NCBI GenBank assembly: GCA_017936885.1 | Contig: JAGBEO010000033.1 | Coordinates: 79,522 to 143,521, forward strand | Reading direction: 5' to 3' | Origin: Lachnospiraceae bacterium | GTDB lineage: Bacteria > Bacillota > Clostridia > Lachnospirales > Lachnospiraceae | DNA: 64,000 bases | In this document: positions 1 to 9,074 of the stretch, in pieces | Layout of the letters: the number at the start of each line of letters is the position of its first letter | Position numbering within the stretch: the stretch's first letter is position 1 | Program-made: the position numbers and the translations under genes | Notes under the pieces: generated by a model | Seen by the model: only the letters and a program-made list of their open reading frames with translations | The model's database searches: none | What the model was told of the DNA's origin: nothing

Positions 1-1
1 T

Positions 2-622
2 GATGCCGGAGCCGAGGTGAAGCATGTGCAGGGCGGTAAAGTCATGCGACTGTCCCAGCCGCAGCAGATTATGGCTGATGAACGTAAGATATTAAGTGAA
101 GCCTATGCGGGAGATATCATCGGTGTATTTGATCCGGGGATCTTCTCCATCGGAGATACGATCTGTATGCCCAAGGAGCAGTTTGAATATGAAGGGATTC
201 CGACTTTCGCACCGGAGCATTTTGCGAGAGTAAGGCAGATCGATACCATGAAACGAAAACAATTTGTGAAAGGAATCACGCAGATCGCACAGGAGGGTGC
301 CATCCAGATATTCCAGGAATTCAATACCGGTATGGAAGAGATTATCGTGGGGGTAGTCGGTGTGCTGCAGTTCGATGTGCTCAAGTACCGTTTGGAGAAT
401 GAGTATAATGTAGAAATCAGGTTGGAGAATCTTCCTTATGAACATATCCGCTGGATTGAGAATAAGGACATTGATTTGGATAAGCTGACAGGTACTTCAG
501 ATATGAAGAAGATTAAGGATTTAAAGGACAACCCTTTGCTGTTGTTTGTGAATCAATGGAGTATCGGTATGACGATTGAGAGAAACGAAGGCTTGATTTT
601 ATCGGAGTTTGGCAGAAATTAG
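2..622 (+). CDS. prfC: Peptide chain release factor 3 (RF3), C-terminal part
   Basis: This is the 3' end of a reading frame already open at the window edge; 206 residues are visible and the start lies outside. The sequence resembles the C-terminal half of RF3, the translational GTPase that recycles RF1/RF2 from the ribosome after peptide release. Visible features are the beta-barrel stretch with QPQQIMADER, the segment GDIIGVFDPG, and the RF3_C domain with VVGVLQFDVLKYRLENEY. The GTP-binding G domain would be upstream. It ends 42 bases before the next gene, with no clear terminator between them. The family call is firm; the gene is incomplete only because the window cuts it. Confidence 0.9.
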   Translation, partial: DAGAEVKHVQGGKVMRLSQPQQIMADERKILSEAYAGDIIGVFDPGIFSIGDTICMPKEQFEYEGIPTFAPEHFARVRQIDTMKRKQFVKGITQIAQEGAIQIFQEFNTGMEEIIVGVVGVLQFDVLKYRLENEYNVEIRLENLPYEHIRWIENKDIDLDKLTGTSDMKKIKDLKDNPLLLFVNQWSIGMTIERNEGLILSEFGRN

Positions 623-664
623 AGGATGTCGGTGCAGTATCTGTGGTGATGAAGGTGTTTGCAT

Positions 665-1861
665 ATGAAAAGAACAGGCTTGTTATTGATCGGTATGCTG
701 ATTTTGACCGGATGTCTGGCTTATGCCTGGCATGAGTTGCCGCATGAAGAAAGCGATCTGTATCTACAGGCTGATCTGGGGGCGGCACAGGCAGAATATG
801 AGGTCTCAGAACAGGTAGTTAAGCAGGAAGAGGTCATTTCAGAGCTGGATTTGGAGAATTGCTATGCTTACCGGATGCTGTCAGAGGATGAGAAGACGCT
901 GTACAGAGAGATTACAGATGCGCTTCTTACTTTTGGAGAGGATGTGAAACTGTCAAGCTGTGACAAGGAAGAAATATCGCATGTGTTCCAGTGCGTACTC
1001 AATGACCATCCTGAAATTTTCTATGTGGACGGATATACGTATACGGAATATACGTTGGGTGACATTCTCAGAAAGATAACGTTTACAGGTACTTATCGTT
1101 TCAGTCAGGAAGAAGTAAAAGAAAAGCAAAAACTGATAGATGATTATGTAAACCAGTGCCTGGCAGGGATACCGGAGAATGCGGACGAATATACGAAAGT
1201 AAAGTATATTTATGAATATTTGATCCATCACACGGAATATGATGCTACGGCGCAGAATAATCAGAATATCTGCTCTGTCTTTATAGAAGGCAGATCCGTC
1301 TGTCAGGGATATGCTAAAGCGACCCAGTATTTATTGAATCAGGCGGGTATTTTTGCCACGCTGGTGCTGGGGCGTGTGGTAGGTGGCGAAGGACATGCAT
1401 GGAATCTTGTCAGGATTGACGGTCAGTATTATTATGTGGACACTACATGGGGAGACGCTTCCTATCAGGCGGTGGAGGGTTCCGTCGAGTATCCGGATGA
1501 GAAAATACCTACCATCAACTATGATTATTTGTGTGTAACAACGAAGCAATTGGAGATTACGCATACCATTGACAATGTAGTGGAGCTGCCGGAATGTACA
1601 TCGATGGATAATAATTATTATGTGCGTGAGGGCGTATATTTTACCCAGTGGGATGAAGCGCGGCTGGAGAGGATTTTTAAAGAAGGATATGAGAAAGGCA
1701 GCACCTATGTAACATTAAAGTGTGCCGATTATGAGACCTACCGGCAGATGCAGGATGCACTTATTATGAATCAGGGGATTTTCCGGTATTTGAATTGTCC
1801 CGACGGAGTGGTATCTTATACGGACAATGAGAAACAGTACAGTATGAGCTTCTGGCTTTAA
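665..1861 (+). CDS. Lipoprotein with transglutaminase-like domain
   Basis: A 398-residue predicted secreted lipoprotein. The N-terminus is Lys-Arg plus a hydrophobic stretch ending in the lipobox LTGC, with Cys17 as the probable lipidated residue. The middle carries a transglutaminase-like/papain-fold core: Cys213 in SVCQGYAKA, His244 in GHAWN and Asp259 in VDTTWGD, the expected Cys-His-Asp order. Such proteins are usually cell-surface peptidases or cross-linking enzymes, but the substrate cannot be read from sequence. ATG 665 is preferred over TTG 659 because GAAGGTG precedes it at a normal distance. It stands alone between prfC and the Asp23-family gene. Enzyme class is inferred from the triad. 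Confidence 0.75.
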   Translation: MKRTGLLLIGMLILTGCLAYAWHELPHEESDLYLQADLGAAQAEYEVSEQVVKQEEVISELDLENCYAYRMLSEDEKTLYREITDALLTFGEDVKLSSCDKEEISHVFQCVLNDHPEIFYVDGYTYTEYTLGDILRKITFTGTYRFSQEEVKEKQKLIDDYVNQCLAGIPENADEYTKVKYIYEYLIHHTEYDATAQNNQNICSVFIEGRSVCQGYAKATQYLLNQAGIFATLVLGRVVGGEGHAWNLVRIDGQYYYVDTTWGDASYQAVEGSVEYPDEKIPTINYDYLCVTTKQLEITHTIDNVVELPECTSMDNNYYVREGVYFTQWDEARLERIFKEGYEKGSTYVTLKCADYETYRQMQDALIMNQGIFRYLNCPDGVVSYTDNEKQYSMSFWL

Positions 1862-1956
1862 TGGGAATGGGGCTAGGCAAAAATAAGAAATTTTGATATA
1901 CTTAACCCAAATGAGAAAAGGCGTGGTATTGTTACGCAGCAACTTGAGCCATGCGC

Positions 1957-1977
1957 CATGTATGCAGAGCATACATG
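1957..1977 (+). other. Short hairpin upstream of the Asp23-family gene
   Basis: A perfect inverted repeat, CATGTATGC and GCATACATG, separated by AGA. It has a 9-bp stem and a 3-base loop and lies 38 bases before the downstream start. There is no T-run, so it is not an ordinary terminator; it may be a leader hairpin or operator. Confidence 0.45.
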
Positions 1978-2014
1978 TAAATTCGCAGATTGAGAGAAAG
2001 GTATGGTTATTGAT

Positions 2015-2401
2015 ATGGAACAGGAATTAGCTCGCAATACGTATGTATTACAGGAAGATGAGAAGATCGGAACAGTAAAGATAGCGGATGATGTAGTAGC
2101 GATGATCGCAGCTCTCGCTGCCACAGAAGTAGACGGTGTGGCCGCAATGGGAGGCAATATGTCCAATGAGATTTTAAAGAGAGTGGGGATGAAATCTCTT
2201 GCCAAAGGTGCCAAGGTAGACGTATTGAATCAGAAAGTGAAAGTAGAGCTTGCCATTACGATGGAGTATGGTTTTAATATTCCGGCCACCTGCCAGCAGG
2301 TGCAGAATAAAGTCAAAAGCGCGATAGAGAACATGACAGGCTTGGAAGTAACAGATGTCAATATCCGTATTGCGGGTATCAATGTAACGAAAGACAAATA
2401 A
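2015..2401 (+). CDS. Asp23/Gls24 family envelope stress protein
   Basis: A 128-residue protein of the Asp23/Gls24 (alkaline shock, DUF322) family. It shows the family core IADDVVAMIAALAATEVDGV, followed by KVELAITMEYGFNIP and the C-terminal NIRIAGI segment. Family members are abundant small proteins associated with the cell envelope and stress; many Clostridia carry one immediately before nusB, as here. An ATG at 2003 sits one base after the AAAGG motif, too close to be used. ATG 2015 has the same leader and spacing as nusB downstream (see findings), so 2015 is chosen. Probably co-transcribed with nusB, 41 bases away. Confidence 0.85.
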   Translation: MEQELARNTYVLQEDEKIGTVKIADDVVAMIAALAATEVDGVAAMGGNMSNEILKRVGMKSLAKGAKVDVLNQKVKVELAITMEYGFNIPATCQQVQNKVKSAIENMTGLEVTDVNIRIAGINVTKDK

Positions 2402-2442
2402 GCCATTGATTTGCAGGCGGAAGGAAAGGCATAGTTATTGAT

Positions 2443-2838
2443 ATGAGCAGAAGAGAGTTACGGGAACAGATATTTAAGTTGTTGTTTCGCGTGGAATTTA
2501 ACAGTATGGAAGATATGGCGGAGCAGGAGCAGTTGTTTTTTGAGGAAGAAGATGCTGCAAAAGAGAAGGATGCCGTATATGTTTCGGACAAATACCATAA
2601 GATCAGGGAGAAGCTTACAGAGATTGATGCTCTCTTAAATGAAAGGGCGGAAGGCTGGAATACCGGCAGAATGAGCAAGGTTGATCTGACGATCTTAAGG
2701 CTGGCTGTCTATGAGATTACGTATGACGAGTCTGTCCCCACGGGAGTGGCGATTAATGAGGCAGTGGAGCTTGCCAAGAAATTCGGGCAAGATGCTTCTT
2801 CGGGATTTGTGAATGGCGTCTTAGCGAAGTTTGCATAA
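2443..2838 (+). CDS. nusB: Transcription antitermination factor NusB
   Basis: A 131-residue protein, normal NusB length. It starts SRRELREQIFKLLFRVEF, matching the all-helical NusB fold, and ends with the conserved ESVPTGVAINEAVELAKKF and SSGFVNGVLAKF helices. NusB with NusE (ribosomal protein S10) binds boxA in rRNA leaders and prevents premature termination. It follows an Asp23-family gene and precedes xseA by 15 bases, the usual Firmicute order, here without folD. The leader is a near-copy of the one in front of the upstream gene. Confidence 0.93.
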   Translation: MSRRELREQIFKLLFRVEFNSMEDMAEQEQLFFEEEDAAKEKDAVYVSDKYHKIREKLTEIDALLNERAEGWNTGRMSKVDLTILRLAVYEITYDESVPTGVAINEAVELAKKFGQDASSGFVNGVLAKFA

Positions 2839-2853
2839 AAGACAGGTGTTGCG

Positions 2854-4065
2854 ATGCAGAATGTATATACAGTTGCACAGGTCAATTCTTATATTAAAAA
2901 TATGTTCACGCAGGATTTTATGCTGCAGTCCATCCAGGTGAAAGGCGAGGTGAGTAACTGTAAGTATCATTCCTCTGGACATATTTATTTTACATTAAAG
3001 GATGCAAAAGGAACAATTGCATGTGTTATGTTTGCTTCAAACCGCAGCGGATTATCTTTTCGCATGACGGAAGGGCAGCAGGTTGTGGTAAGCGGCAGTG
3101 TGGATGTCTATGAGCGGGACGGTAAATACCAGTTATATGCTAAGCAGATACAGCTTAACGGTGCCGGAGCACTTTATGAGCGGTACGAGCAGCTTAAGCG
3201 GGAGCTGGAAGAGAGAGGAATGTTTGCCCCGGAATATAAACAGCCTATTCCGAAATACATTAAAACCCTGGGGGTTGTGACAGCGGCTACAGGTGCGGCG
3301 GTCAGGGATATTATCAATATCACTACCAGAAGGAATCCTTATGTGCAGATTATTCTTTATCCTGCCATTGTGCAGGGAGAAGCGGCCGTGCCAAGCATCA
3401 TCAACGGTATTCATGCCATGGAGCATTTCGGTGTGGACACCATCATCGTAGGCAGAGGCGGCGGTTCCATAGAGGATTTGTGGGCATTTAATGAAGAAGC
3501 GGTGGCACAGGCGATTTTTGACTGCCCGATACCGATTATATCGGCGGTGGGACATGAGACGGATACAACGATTGCAGATTATGTGGCGGATTTGAGGGCA
3601 CCGACTCCGTCAGCAGCCGCAGAACTTGCAGTTTATGATATAGAACAATTACAGGATAAGATATCCGAATACACTTACACGCTTAAGCATATGTGCAAGC
3701 GTGTCATAGAGCGTTATCGCAAAGAGACAGAGCAGTACGGTGTGAGGATGCGCTATCTAAGTCCCCTTAACATGCTCCGTATGAAAAGAACACAGGCGTT
3801 ATCTTTAGAGGAACACTTGCAGAATGCGATGGAGAAACAGTTGCGCTCTAAGAAGCATCAACTGGCGCTTTATGTGGAGCAGATGAAAGGCTTATCACCT
3901 CTTGATAAGCTGAATCAGGGATATTCCTATGCAGCGGATGCATCCGGCAGGACGCTCTCTTCTGTGGAGCAGGTATCTTCCGGGGATATGGTAACGGTCT
4001 ACTTAAAAGACGGACGGCTTAAGACGCAGATTATGGAGAAACAGAGAGAAGCATGGGAGAGTTAG
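2854..4065 (+). CDS. xseA: Exodeoxyribonuclease VII large subunit
   Basis: A 403-residue XseA. The first ~100 residues form the OB-fold nucleic-acid-binding domain (SIQVKGEVSNCKYHSSGH). The catalytic domain follows with GRGGGSIEDLW from residue 200 and SAVGHETDTTI around residue 233, then a long coiled-coil region and the C-terminal LNQGYSYA segment. With XseB it forms exonuclease VII, which degrades single-stranded DNA from both ends in repair. It overlaps xseB by 13 bases, implying translational coupling. Length and motifs are complete. Confidence 0.95.
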   Translation: MQNVYTVAQVNSYIKNMFTQDFMLQSIQVKGEVSNCKYHSSGHIYFTLKDAKGTIACVMFASNRSGLSFRMTEGQQVVVSGSVDVYERDGKYQLYAKQIQLNGAGALYERYEQLKRELEERGMFAPEYKQPIPKYIKTLGVVTAATGAAVRDIINITTRRNPYVQIILYPAIVQGEAAVPSIINGIHAMEHFGVDTIIVGRGGGSIEDLWAFNEEAVAQAIFDCPIPIISAVGHETDTTIADYVADLRAPTPSAAAELAVYDIEQLQDKISEYTYTLKHMCKRVIERYRKETEQYGVRMRYLSPLNMLRMKRTQALSLEEHLQNAMEKQLRSKKHQLALYVEQMKGLSPLDKLNQGYSYAADASGRTLSSVEQVSSGDMVTVYLKDGRLKTQIMEKQREAWES

Positions 4066-4370
4066 AAGTGGAAAACAGGAAACCGGAGCAGCGGAAGAAG
4101 GAACAGGATAAGGTGCAGGAGCAGAATAAGGCGCAGGAACAAGATCAGGTACAAGGACAGAATACAGAGCAGGGGATTTCTCTGGAGGAAGCCTTTGCGC
4201 AACTGGAAGAAGTGATTGCTCATTTAGAGACAGAAGAGATTACTTTAGAGCAGTCTTTTCAGGAATATAACAGAGGAATGCAGTTGTTGCAGTACTGTAA
4301 TGCAACGATAGATCAGGTGGAGAAAAGGGTACTTCAAATCAATGAAGATGGTGGCTTAGATGAATTTTAA
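4053..4370 (+). CDS. xseB: Exodeoxyribonuclease VII small subunit, extended N-terminus
   Basis: A 105-residue XseB. The family domain is in the last ~65 residues (SLEEAFAQLEEVIAHLE, then EQSFQEYNRGMQLL). The first ~40 residues are a low-complexity Glu/Gln/Lys run (EQDKVQEQNKAQEQDQVQGQ) absent from typical 70-80-residue XseB proteins. ATG 4053 overlaps the end of xseA; no internal start with a good ribosome site was seen, so the extension is probably translated. It overlaps ispA by 11 bases. XseB subunits wrap the coiled coil of XseA in the exonuclease VII complex. Confidence 0.9.
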   Translation: MGELEVENRKPEQRKKEQDKVQEQNKAQEQDQVQGQNTEQGISLEEAFAQLEEVIAHLETEEITLEQSFQEYNRGMQLLQYCNATIDQVEKRVLQINEDGGLDEF

Positions 4371-5262
4371 AGAAGAACTGACACAGAAAACAGAGCAGAT
4401 GGAAGAGGTGTTAAAGCAGTATCTTCCGAAAGAAGAGGGGTATGCTGGGACGGTAATCGAGGCGATGAACTACTCCGTGTTGGCAGGCGGTAAACGTCTG
4501 CGTCCCATGCTGATGTGGGAGACGACCGTTTTGTTCGGCAGTGCGGGAGAAAGTATCAAGCCTTTCATGGCAGCGCTGGAGATGATTCATAACTATTCTC
4601 TCGTGCATGATGATCTGCCCGCCATGGACAATGATGAGTGCCGGAGAGGACGCAAGACTACCCATGTGGTTTACGGAGAAGGCATGGCAGTGTTAGCAGG
4701 AGACGGGCTGCTCAATTATGCTTTCGAGACAGCAGCAACAGCTTTCGATCTGGCAGAAAACATGGAAGATTACCGGAAGATAGGAAAGGCGATGCAGATA
4801 CTTGCCGGAAAAGCCGGTATCTATGGAATGATCGGCGGACAGTGTGCGGATCTGAATGCAGAAGAACCGGAAACACAGGTATCCGAAGAAATGCTGCTGT
4901 ATATTCATGAGCATAAGACTGCTGCGCTGATTCAGTCTGCTATGATGATCGGTGCCGTTTTGGCGGGGGCTTCCGGGGAAGAGATTGCTGCCATAGAGAA
5001 ATGTGCTTACAACATCGGTATTGCGTTTCAGATACAGGATGATATTCTGGATGTGACCGGCAGTCAGGAAGTGCTGGGTAAGCCTATCGGAAGTGATGAG
5101 AAGAATCACAAGCTTACCTATGTTTCTATGCACGGACTTAAGGAGTCAAAGGAACAGGTGGAAGAATTGTCTAAAGAAGCCATTAGTATTCTGACTTCCT
5201 TTGCACAGCGTAATTTGTTCCTGGAACAATTGGTAGAGCAGTTAATCTACAGAGAAAAATAG
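4360..5262 (+). CDS. ispA: Polyprenyl (farnesyl/geranyl) diphosphate synthase
   Basis: A 300-residue trans-prenyltransferase that condenses IPP with allylic diphosphates. Both Asp-rich motifs are present: the first, DDLPAMD, begins at residue 84 within HNYSLVHDDLPAMDNDECRRGR; the second, DDILD, is at about 227 within FQIQDDILDVTG. The GGKRLRP substrate-binding motif is near residue 45. It is translationally coupled to xseB and followed by dxs, so this cluster links precursor supply and chain elongation for isoprenoids. FPP synthase is the most likely specificity from neighbourhood and length; GGPP synthase cannot be excluded. Confidence 0.92.
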   Translation: MNFKEELTQKTEQMEEVLKQYLPKEEGYAGTVIEAMNYSVLAGGKRLRPMLMWETTVLFGSAGESIKPFMAALEMIHNYSLVHDDLPAMDNDECRRGRKTTHVVYGEGMAVLAGDGLLNYAFETAATAFDLAENMEDYRKIGKAMQILAGKAGIYGMIGGQCADLNAEEPETQVSEEMLLYIHEHKTAALIQSAMMIGAVLAGASGEEIAAIEKCAYNIGIAFQIQDDILDVTGSQEVLGKPIGSDEKNHKLTYVSMHGLKESKEQVEELSKEAISILTSFAQRNLFLEQLVEQLIYREK

Positions 5263-5265
5263 AGA

Positions 5266-5288
5266 GTTAAAACCTGTTCGGTTTTGAC
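5266..5288 (+). other. Small hairpin between ispA and dxs
   Basis: The core AAAACC-TGTTC-GGTTTT is extended by three further pairs to a 9-bp stem directly after the ispA stop. There is no T-run beyond the stem, so it is more likely an mRNA processing or pausing structure than a full terminator. Confidence 0.35.
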
Positions 5289-5339
5289 ACATTCAGATCA
5301 GAGCCTTTATGCTTTGACATTGAGGATTAGGTGAATACG

Positions 5340-7229
5340 ATGTATTTAGAGAAAATTGAGAAAGCGAATGATATCAAGCAGATTGCAGAAGAAAACTACG
5401 GGGCACTGGCAGAGGAAATCAGGGAATTCCTGATTCAGACGATCAGTGTGACCGGAGGACATCTGGGGTCCAATCTGGGAGCCGTGGAGTTGACGATGGC
5501 CCTTCATCTGTTTTTGGATTTGCCGGAAGATAAAGTGATATGGGATGTGGGACATCAGTCTTATACCCATAAATTACTGACGGGCAGAAGAGACGGGTTC
5601 GTTAATCTGCGTAAATTCGGGGGGATGAGCGGATTCCCGAAGCGCAAAGAGAGTGATTGTGACTGCTTTGACACGGGACACAGTTCTACTTCTATCTCGG
5701 CGGGCCTTGGTATGGTGAAGGCGAGAGATATTCAGGGCGGTAAGAATACGATTGTATCTGTCATCGGCGACGGTTCTTTAACAGGCGGCATGGCATATGA
5801 AGCGCTGAATAACGCTTCGCGGCTTGAGACGAATTACATCATTATTCTCAATGACAATAACATGTCCATATCAGAGAACGTGGGCGGTGTTTCTAAATAT
5901 TTGAATAATATCAGAACAGCGGACATGTATCTGGATTTAAAAGAAGGCGTTTACAATTCCCTGCACGGTAAGTCTAAGTACGGTGATAAAGTGGTATCCC
6001 AGATCAGGCGTGCCAAGAGCAGCTTCAAACAGCTTGTAGTGCCGGGCATGTTCTTTGAAGATATGGGAATTACCTATTTGGGGCCGGTAGACGGTCATAA
6101 TATTCAGGCGATGGTGCATATGCTGAAAGAAGCCAGAAAGATCAAAGGCGCGGTGCTTCTGCATGTGATTACCCAGAAAGGACGGGGGTATGCACCGGCT
6201 GAGCGTCATCCGGCCAGATTTCACGGAGCGGAACCTTTCGATATCGAGACAGGTATTCCGAGCAAACCGAGGAATAAGGCGAATTATACGGACATTTTTT
6301 CAACGGTTATGTGCAAGTTAGGGCAGCGGGACGAGCAGGTGGTTGCAATAACAGCCGCTATGCCTGACGGTACCGGATTAAAACGGTTCCGTAATATGTA
6401 CCCTGATCGGTTTTTTGATGTGGGAATTGCGGAAGAACATGCTGTAACCTTTGCGGCAGGGCTTGCGGCAGGCGGGTTGAAGCCTATTGTGGCAATTTAT
6501 TCTTCTTTTTTACAAAGAGCCTATGACCAGATTCTGCATGACGTGTGTATTCAGAATCTTCCGGTAGTCTTTGCCATAGACAGGGCCGGATTGGTGGGCA
6601 GTGACGGAGAGACTCATCAGGGAATTTTTGATTTATCCTATCTGTCCTCTATACCGAATATGCATATTATGGCGCCCAAGAATAAATGGGAGCTTTCCGA
6701 TATGATTAAGTTTGCGGTTGCCTTCGAGGCGCCGATTGCCATCCGCTATCCGAGAGGAGAGGCGTTCGACGGACTGAAAGATAACCGGGAGCCTATTGTA
6801 TATGGCAAGAGCGAGCCGATTTATGAAGAAGAGGATATTATGCTCATGGCTGTGGGCAGCATGGTAAAGGTTGCCCTGGAGGTACGTGATCAACTGAAAG
6901 AACGCGGCTATTCCTGTTCTTTGGTGAATGCCAGATTCGTGAAGCCTATCGATGAAGAAGCTGTCAAAGAAGCCTGTCAGGAGCACAAACTGATTGTGAC
7001 CATGGAGGAAAATGTGTTAAGCGGCGGCTATGGCGAGAAGGTCAGGGATTACGTTGATGCAATCGGGGCATCGACCCAGGTGCTTAACATAGCGATTCCG
7101 GATGAGTATGTGGAGCATGGCAATGTGGAACTGCTAAAGCAGGAAATCGGCATCGATGCGGATTCTATCGTAAAGAAAGTGATTACGCGGTACGTTTCTA
7201 TGGCAGGTATGAATGATAAGAAGCTTTGA
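5340..7229 (+). CDS. dxs: 1-deoxy-D-xylulose-5-phosphate synthase
   Basis: A 629-residue DXS that condenses pyruvate and glyceraldehyde 3-phosphate to DXP, the first step of the MEP isoprenoid pathway. Visible are the N-terminal GGHLGSNLGAVELT, the TPP-binding GDGSLTGGMAYEALNNA with Asp144, the pyrimidine-domain GIAEEHAVTFAAGLA, the RAGLVGSDGETHQG loop and the C-terminal transketolase domain. GTG 5331 is a possible alternative start with GAGG five bases upstream; ATG 5340 is chosen because it matches the usual family N-terminus. It lies downstream of ispA and upstream of tlyA, as in Bacillus and many Clostridia. Confidence 0.95.
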   Translation: MYLEKIEKANDIKQIAEENYGALAEEIREFLIQTISVTGGHLGSNLGAVELTMALHLFLDLPEDKVIWDVGHQSYTHKLLTGRRDGFVNLRKFGGMSGFPKRKESDCDCFDTGHSSTSISAGLGMVKARDIQGGKNTIVSVIGDGSLTGGMAYEALNNASRLETNYIIILNDNNMSISENVGGVSKYLNNIRTADMYLDLKEGVYNSLHGKSKYGDKVVSQIRRAKSSFKQLVVPGMFFEDMGITYLGPVDGHNIQAMVHMLKEARKIKGAVLLHVITQKGRGYAPAERHPARFHGAEPFDIETGIPSKPRNKANYTDIFSTVMCKLGQRDEQVVAITAAMPDGTGLKRFRNMYPDRFFDVGIAEEHAVTFAAGLAAGGLKPIVAIYSSFLQRAYDQILHDVCIQNLPVVFAIDRAGLVGSDGETHQGIFDLSYLSSIPNMHIMAPKNKWELSDMIKFAVAFEAPIAIRYPRGEAFDGLKDNREPIVYGKSEPIYEEEDIMLMAVGSMVKVALEVRDQLKERGYSCSLVNARFVKPIDEEAVKEACQEHKLIVTMEENVLSGGYGEKVRDYVDAIGASTQVLNIAIPDEYVEHGNVELLKQEIGIDADSIVKKVITRYVSMAGMNDKKL

Positions 7230-7339
7230 AGATATTATGTACAGACCCGGTGGGACGGATAGGTATGGATAAATATAGAAAGACAAGCATATGAGAATAG
7301 AGATATAAGAATAGATGCATAAAGGCAGAAACAGAGCGT

Positions 7340-8236
7340 ATGAAAGAAAGATTAGACGTGATTCTGGTCAAACAGGGATTTGCTCAGTCCAGAGAGAAAG
7401 CGAAGGCAATCCTCATGGCAGGCAATGTCTTTGTGGACGGACAGCGGGAAGATAAGGCAGGAACCACTTTTGACGAGAGTAAAATTCATATAGAAGTGAA
7501 AGGCAGTACCTTGAAGTATGTGAGCCGCGGCGGTTTGAAGCTGGAAAAGGCGATGGCACAGTTTCCGATTGTGCTTGCGGATACCGTGTGTATGGATATC
7601 GGAGCATCCACAGGCGGTTTTACGGACTGTATGCTGCAAAATGGCGCCAGACAGGTGTTTTCCATTGATGTGGGGCATGGGCAGCTTGCCTGGAAACTTA
7701 GAAATGATGAGCGGGTTGTCTGCATGGAGAAAACCAATTTCCGTTATGTGACACCGGACGATATCGGGGTGCAGGTGGATTTTGCATCGGTAGATGTCTC
7801 CTTTATTTCTTTGACCAAGATTTTGATTCCGGCGAGGAATCTGCTTCGGGAGCAGGGACGCATGGTGTGCCTGATCAAGCCTCAGTTTGAAGCTGGCAAA
7901 GAGAAAGTCGGCAAGAAGGGCGTGGTGAGAGATCCTGATGTGCATAAGGAAGTGATACATAAGGTGATTGATTATGCTGATTTTATCGGGTTTGCAGTGA
8001 AGGGACTGACCTATTCGCCCATCAAAGGCCCAGAAGGAAATATAGAATATTTGGTATTTATAGAGAAAAAGAGTGAACTGTCGGAAGAAATTTCGGAACT
8101 GACGGAAGCTGAGGCAGAGGGTGCTTTGCGGGAACTGACAGCCGCTAAGAGCGGAAAGTCCTGGGAGCAGGAACAGATGAAGATGATCTCACAGACGGTA
8201 GCTGAAGCACATGGCGCATTAGACGAGGCGAAATAA
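7340..8236 (+). CDS. tlyA: TlyA-family rRNA 2'-O-methyltransferase
   Basis: A 298-residue protein with an N-terminal S4 RNA-binding domain (RLDVILVKQGFAQSREKAKA, residues ~3-60). It is followed by a FtsJ/RrmJ-like Rossmann methyltransferase with the SAM motif DIGASTGGFTD from residue 86, and DVSFISLTKIL and LIKPQFEAGK further on. TlyA proteins methylate ribose 2'-OH of cytidines in 16S/23S rRNA. The last ~60 residues are Glu/Ala/Ser-rich and extend beyond the core domain. nadK begins four bases after the stop, so the two are an operon. The exact target nucleotide cannot be told from sequence. Confidence 0.9.
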   Translation: MKERLDVILVKQGFAQSREKAKAILMAGNVFVDGQREDKAGTTFDESKIHIEVKGSTLKYVSRGGLKLEKAMAQFPIVLADTVCMDIGASTGGFTDCMLQNGARQVFSIDVGHGQLAWKLRNDERVVCMEKTNFRYVTPDDIGVQVDFASVDVSFISLTKILIPARNLLREQGRMVCLIKPQFEAGKEKVGKKGVVRDPDVHKEVIHKVIDYADFIGFAVKGLTYSPIKGPEGNIEYLVFIEKKSELSEEISELTEAEAEGALRELTAAKSGKSWEQEQMKMISQTVAEAHGALDEAK

Positions 8237-8240
8237 GCAG

Positions 8241-9074
8241 ATGAAACGATTCTATCTGATTACCAACGAGGGGAAAGACCCGGAAGGAATTTACACCAAA
8301 AGAATAGCGGAATATATCAGGAAGCATGGTGGTGATGCGGTCTGTGTGGATGGCGAGAGGTTTTCGGACGAACAGCTTCCGGGCGAAAGCGTTGATTGTA
8401 TTCTGGTGCTGGGCGGAGACGGTACTTTGCTTCGCGCGGCGAGAAATATGATGGATAATGATATACCGCTTCTGGGGATTAACCTCGGAACACTGGGATA
8501 TCTGGCGGAAGTGGAGAGCGCAAATCTTGAGGCGGCACTGGATCAGCTTTTACGGGATGACTTTACCAGAGAAGAAAGAATGATGTTAGTGGGTCAAGTG
8601 GATAAGCAGGGGACAGGTGAAGAGAATTTCGCCCTGAATGATATTGTAATTTCCCGATGTGGTTCTTTGCAGATTTTGACATTTCATATCTATGTCAACG
8701 GACAGTTCTTAAACAGCTATAGTGCAGACGGCATTATTGTGGCAACCCCGACCGGGTCCACCGGTTATAATATGTCGGCGGGAGGCCCCATTGTGGAGCC
8801 TTGTGCCAGATTATTATTGCTGACACCGATTTGCCCGCATACGCTGAATACAAGAAGTATTATTCTCGCGCCGGAAGATGAGATCAGAATAGAGATTCCG
8901 CAGGGGAGAGACGGACATTTGCAGACGGTGGAAGCTAATTTTGACGGCAGTCATAAGATTATTCTGCAGACCGGAGATCACATAGTAATAAGTAAAGCTG
9001 CTAAGACTACGGGAATCTTAAAGCTGAATACGGAAAGCTTTTTGTCTGTATTACATAAAAAGATGAGCGAGTAG
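8241..9074 (+). CDS. nadK: NAD kinase
   Basis: A 277-residue ATP-NAD kinase that makes NADP from NAD. The diagnostic GGDGT motif is at residues 58-62, followed by NLGTLGYLAE and the substrate-binding ATPTGSTGYNMSAGGPIV. Length fits the family. It is tightly packed behind tlyA and ahead of argR in the conserved tlyA-nadK-argR-recN order. No regulatory element is seen in the 4-base gap to tlyA. Confidence 0.94.
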   Translation: MKRFYLITNEGKDPEGIYTKRIAEYIRKHGGDAVCVDGERFSDEQLPGESVDCILVLGGDGTLLRAARNMMDNDIPLLGINLGTLGYLAEVESANLEAALDQLLRDDFTREERMMLVGQVDKQGTGEENFALNDIVISRCGSLQILTFHIYVNGQFLNSYSADGIIVATPTGSTGYNMSAGGPIVEPCARLLLLTPICPHTLNTRSIILAPEDEIRIEIPQGRDGHLQTVEANFDGSHKIILQTGDHIVISKAAKTTGILKLNTESFLSVLHKKMSE

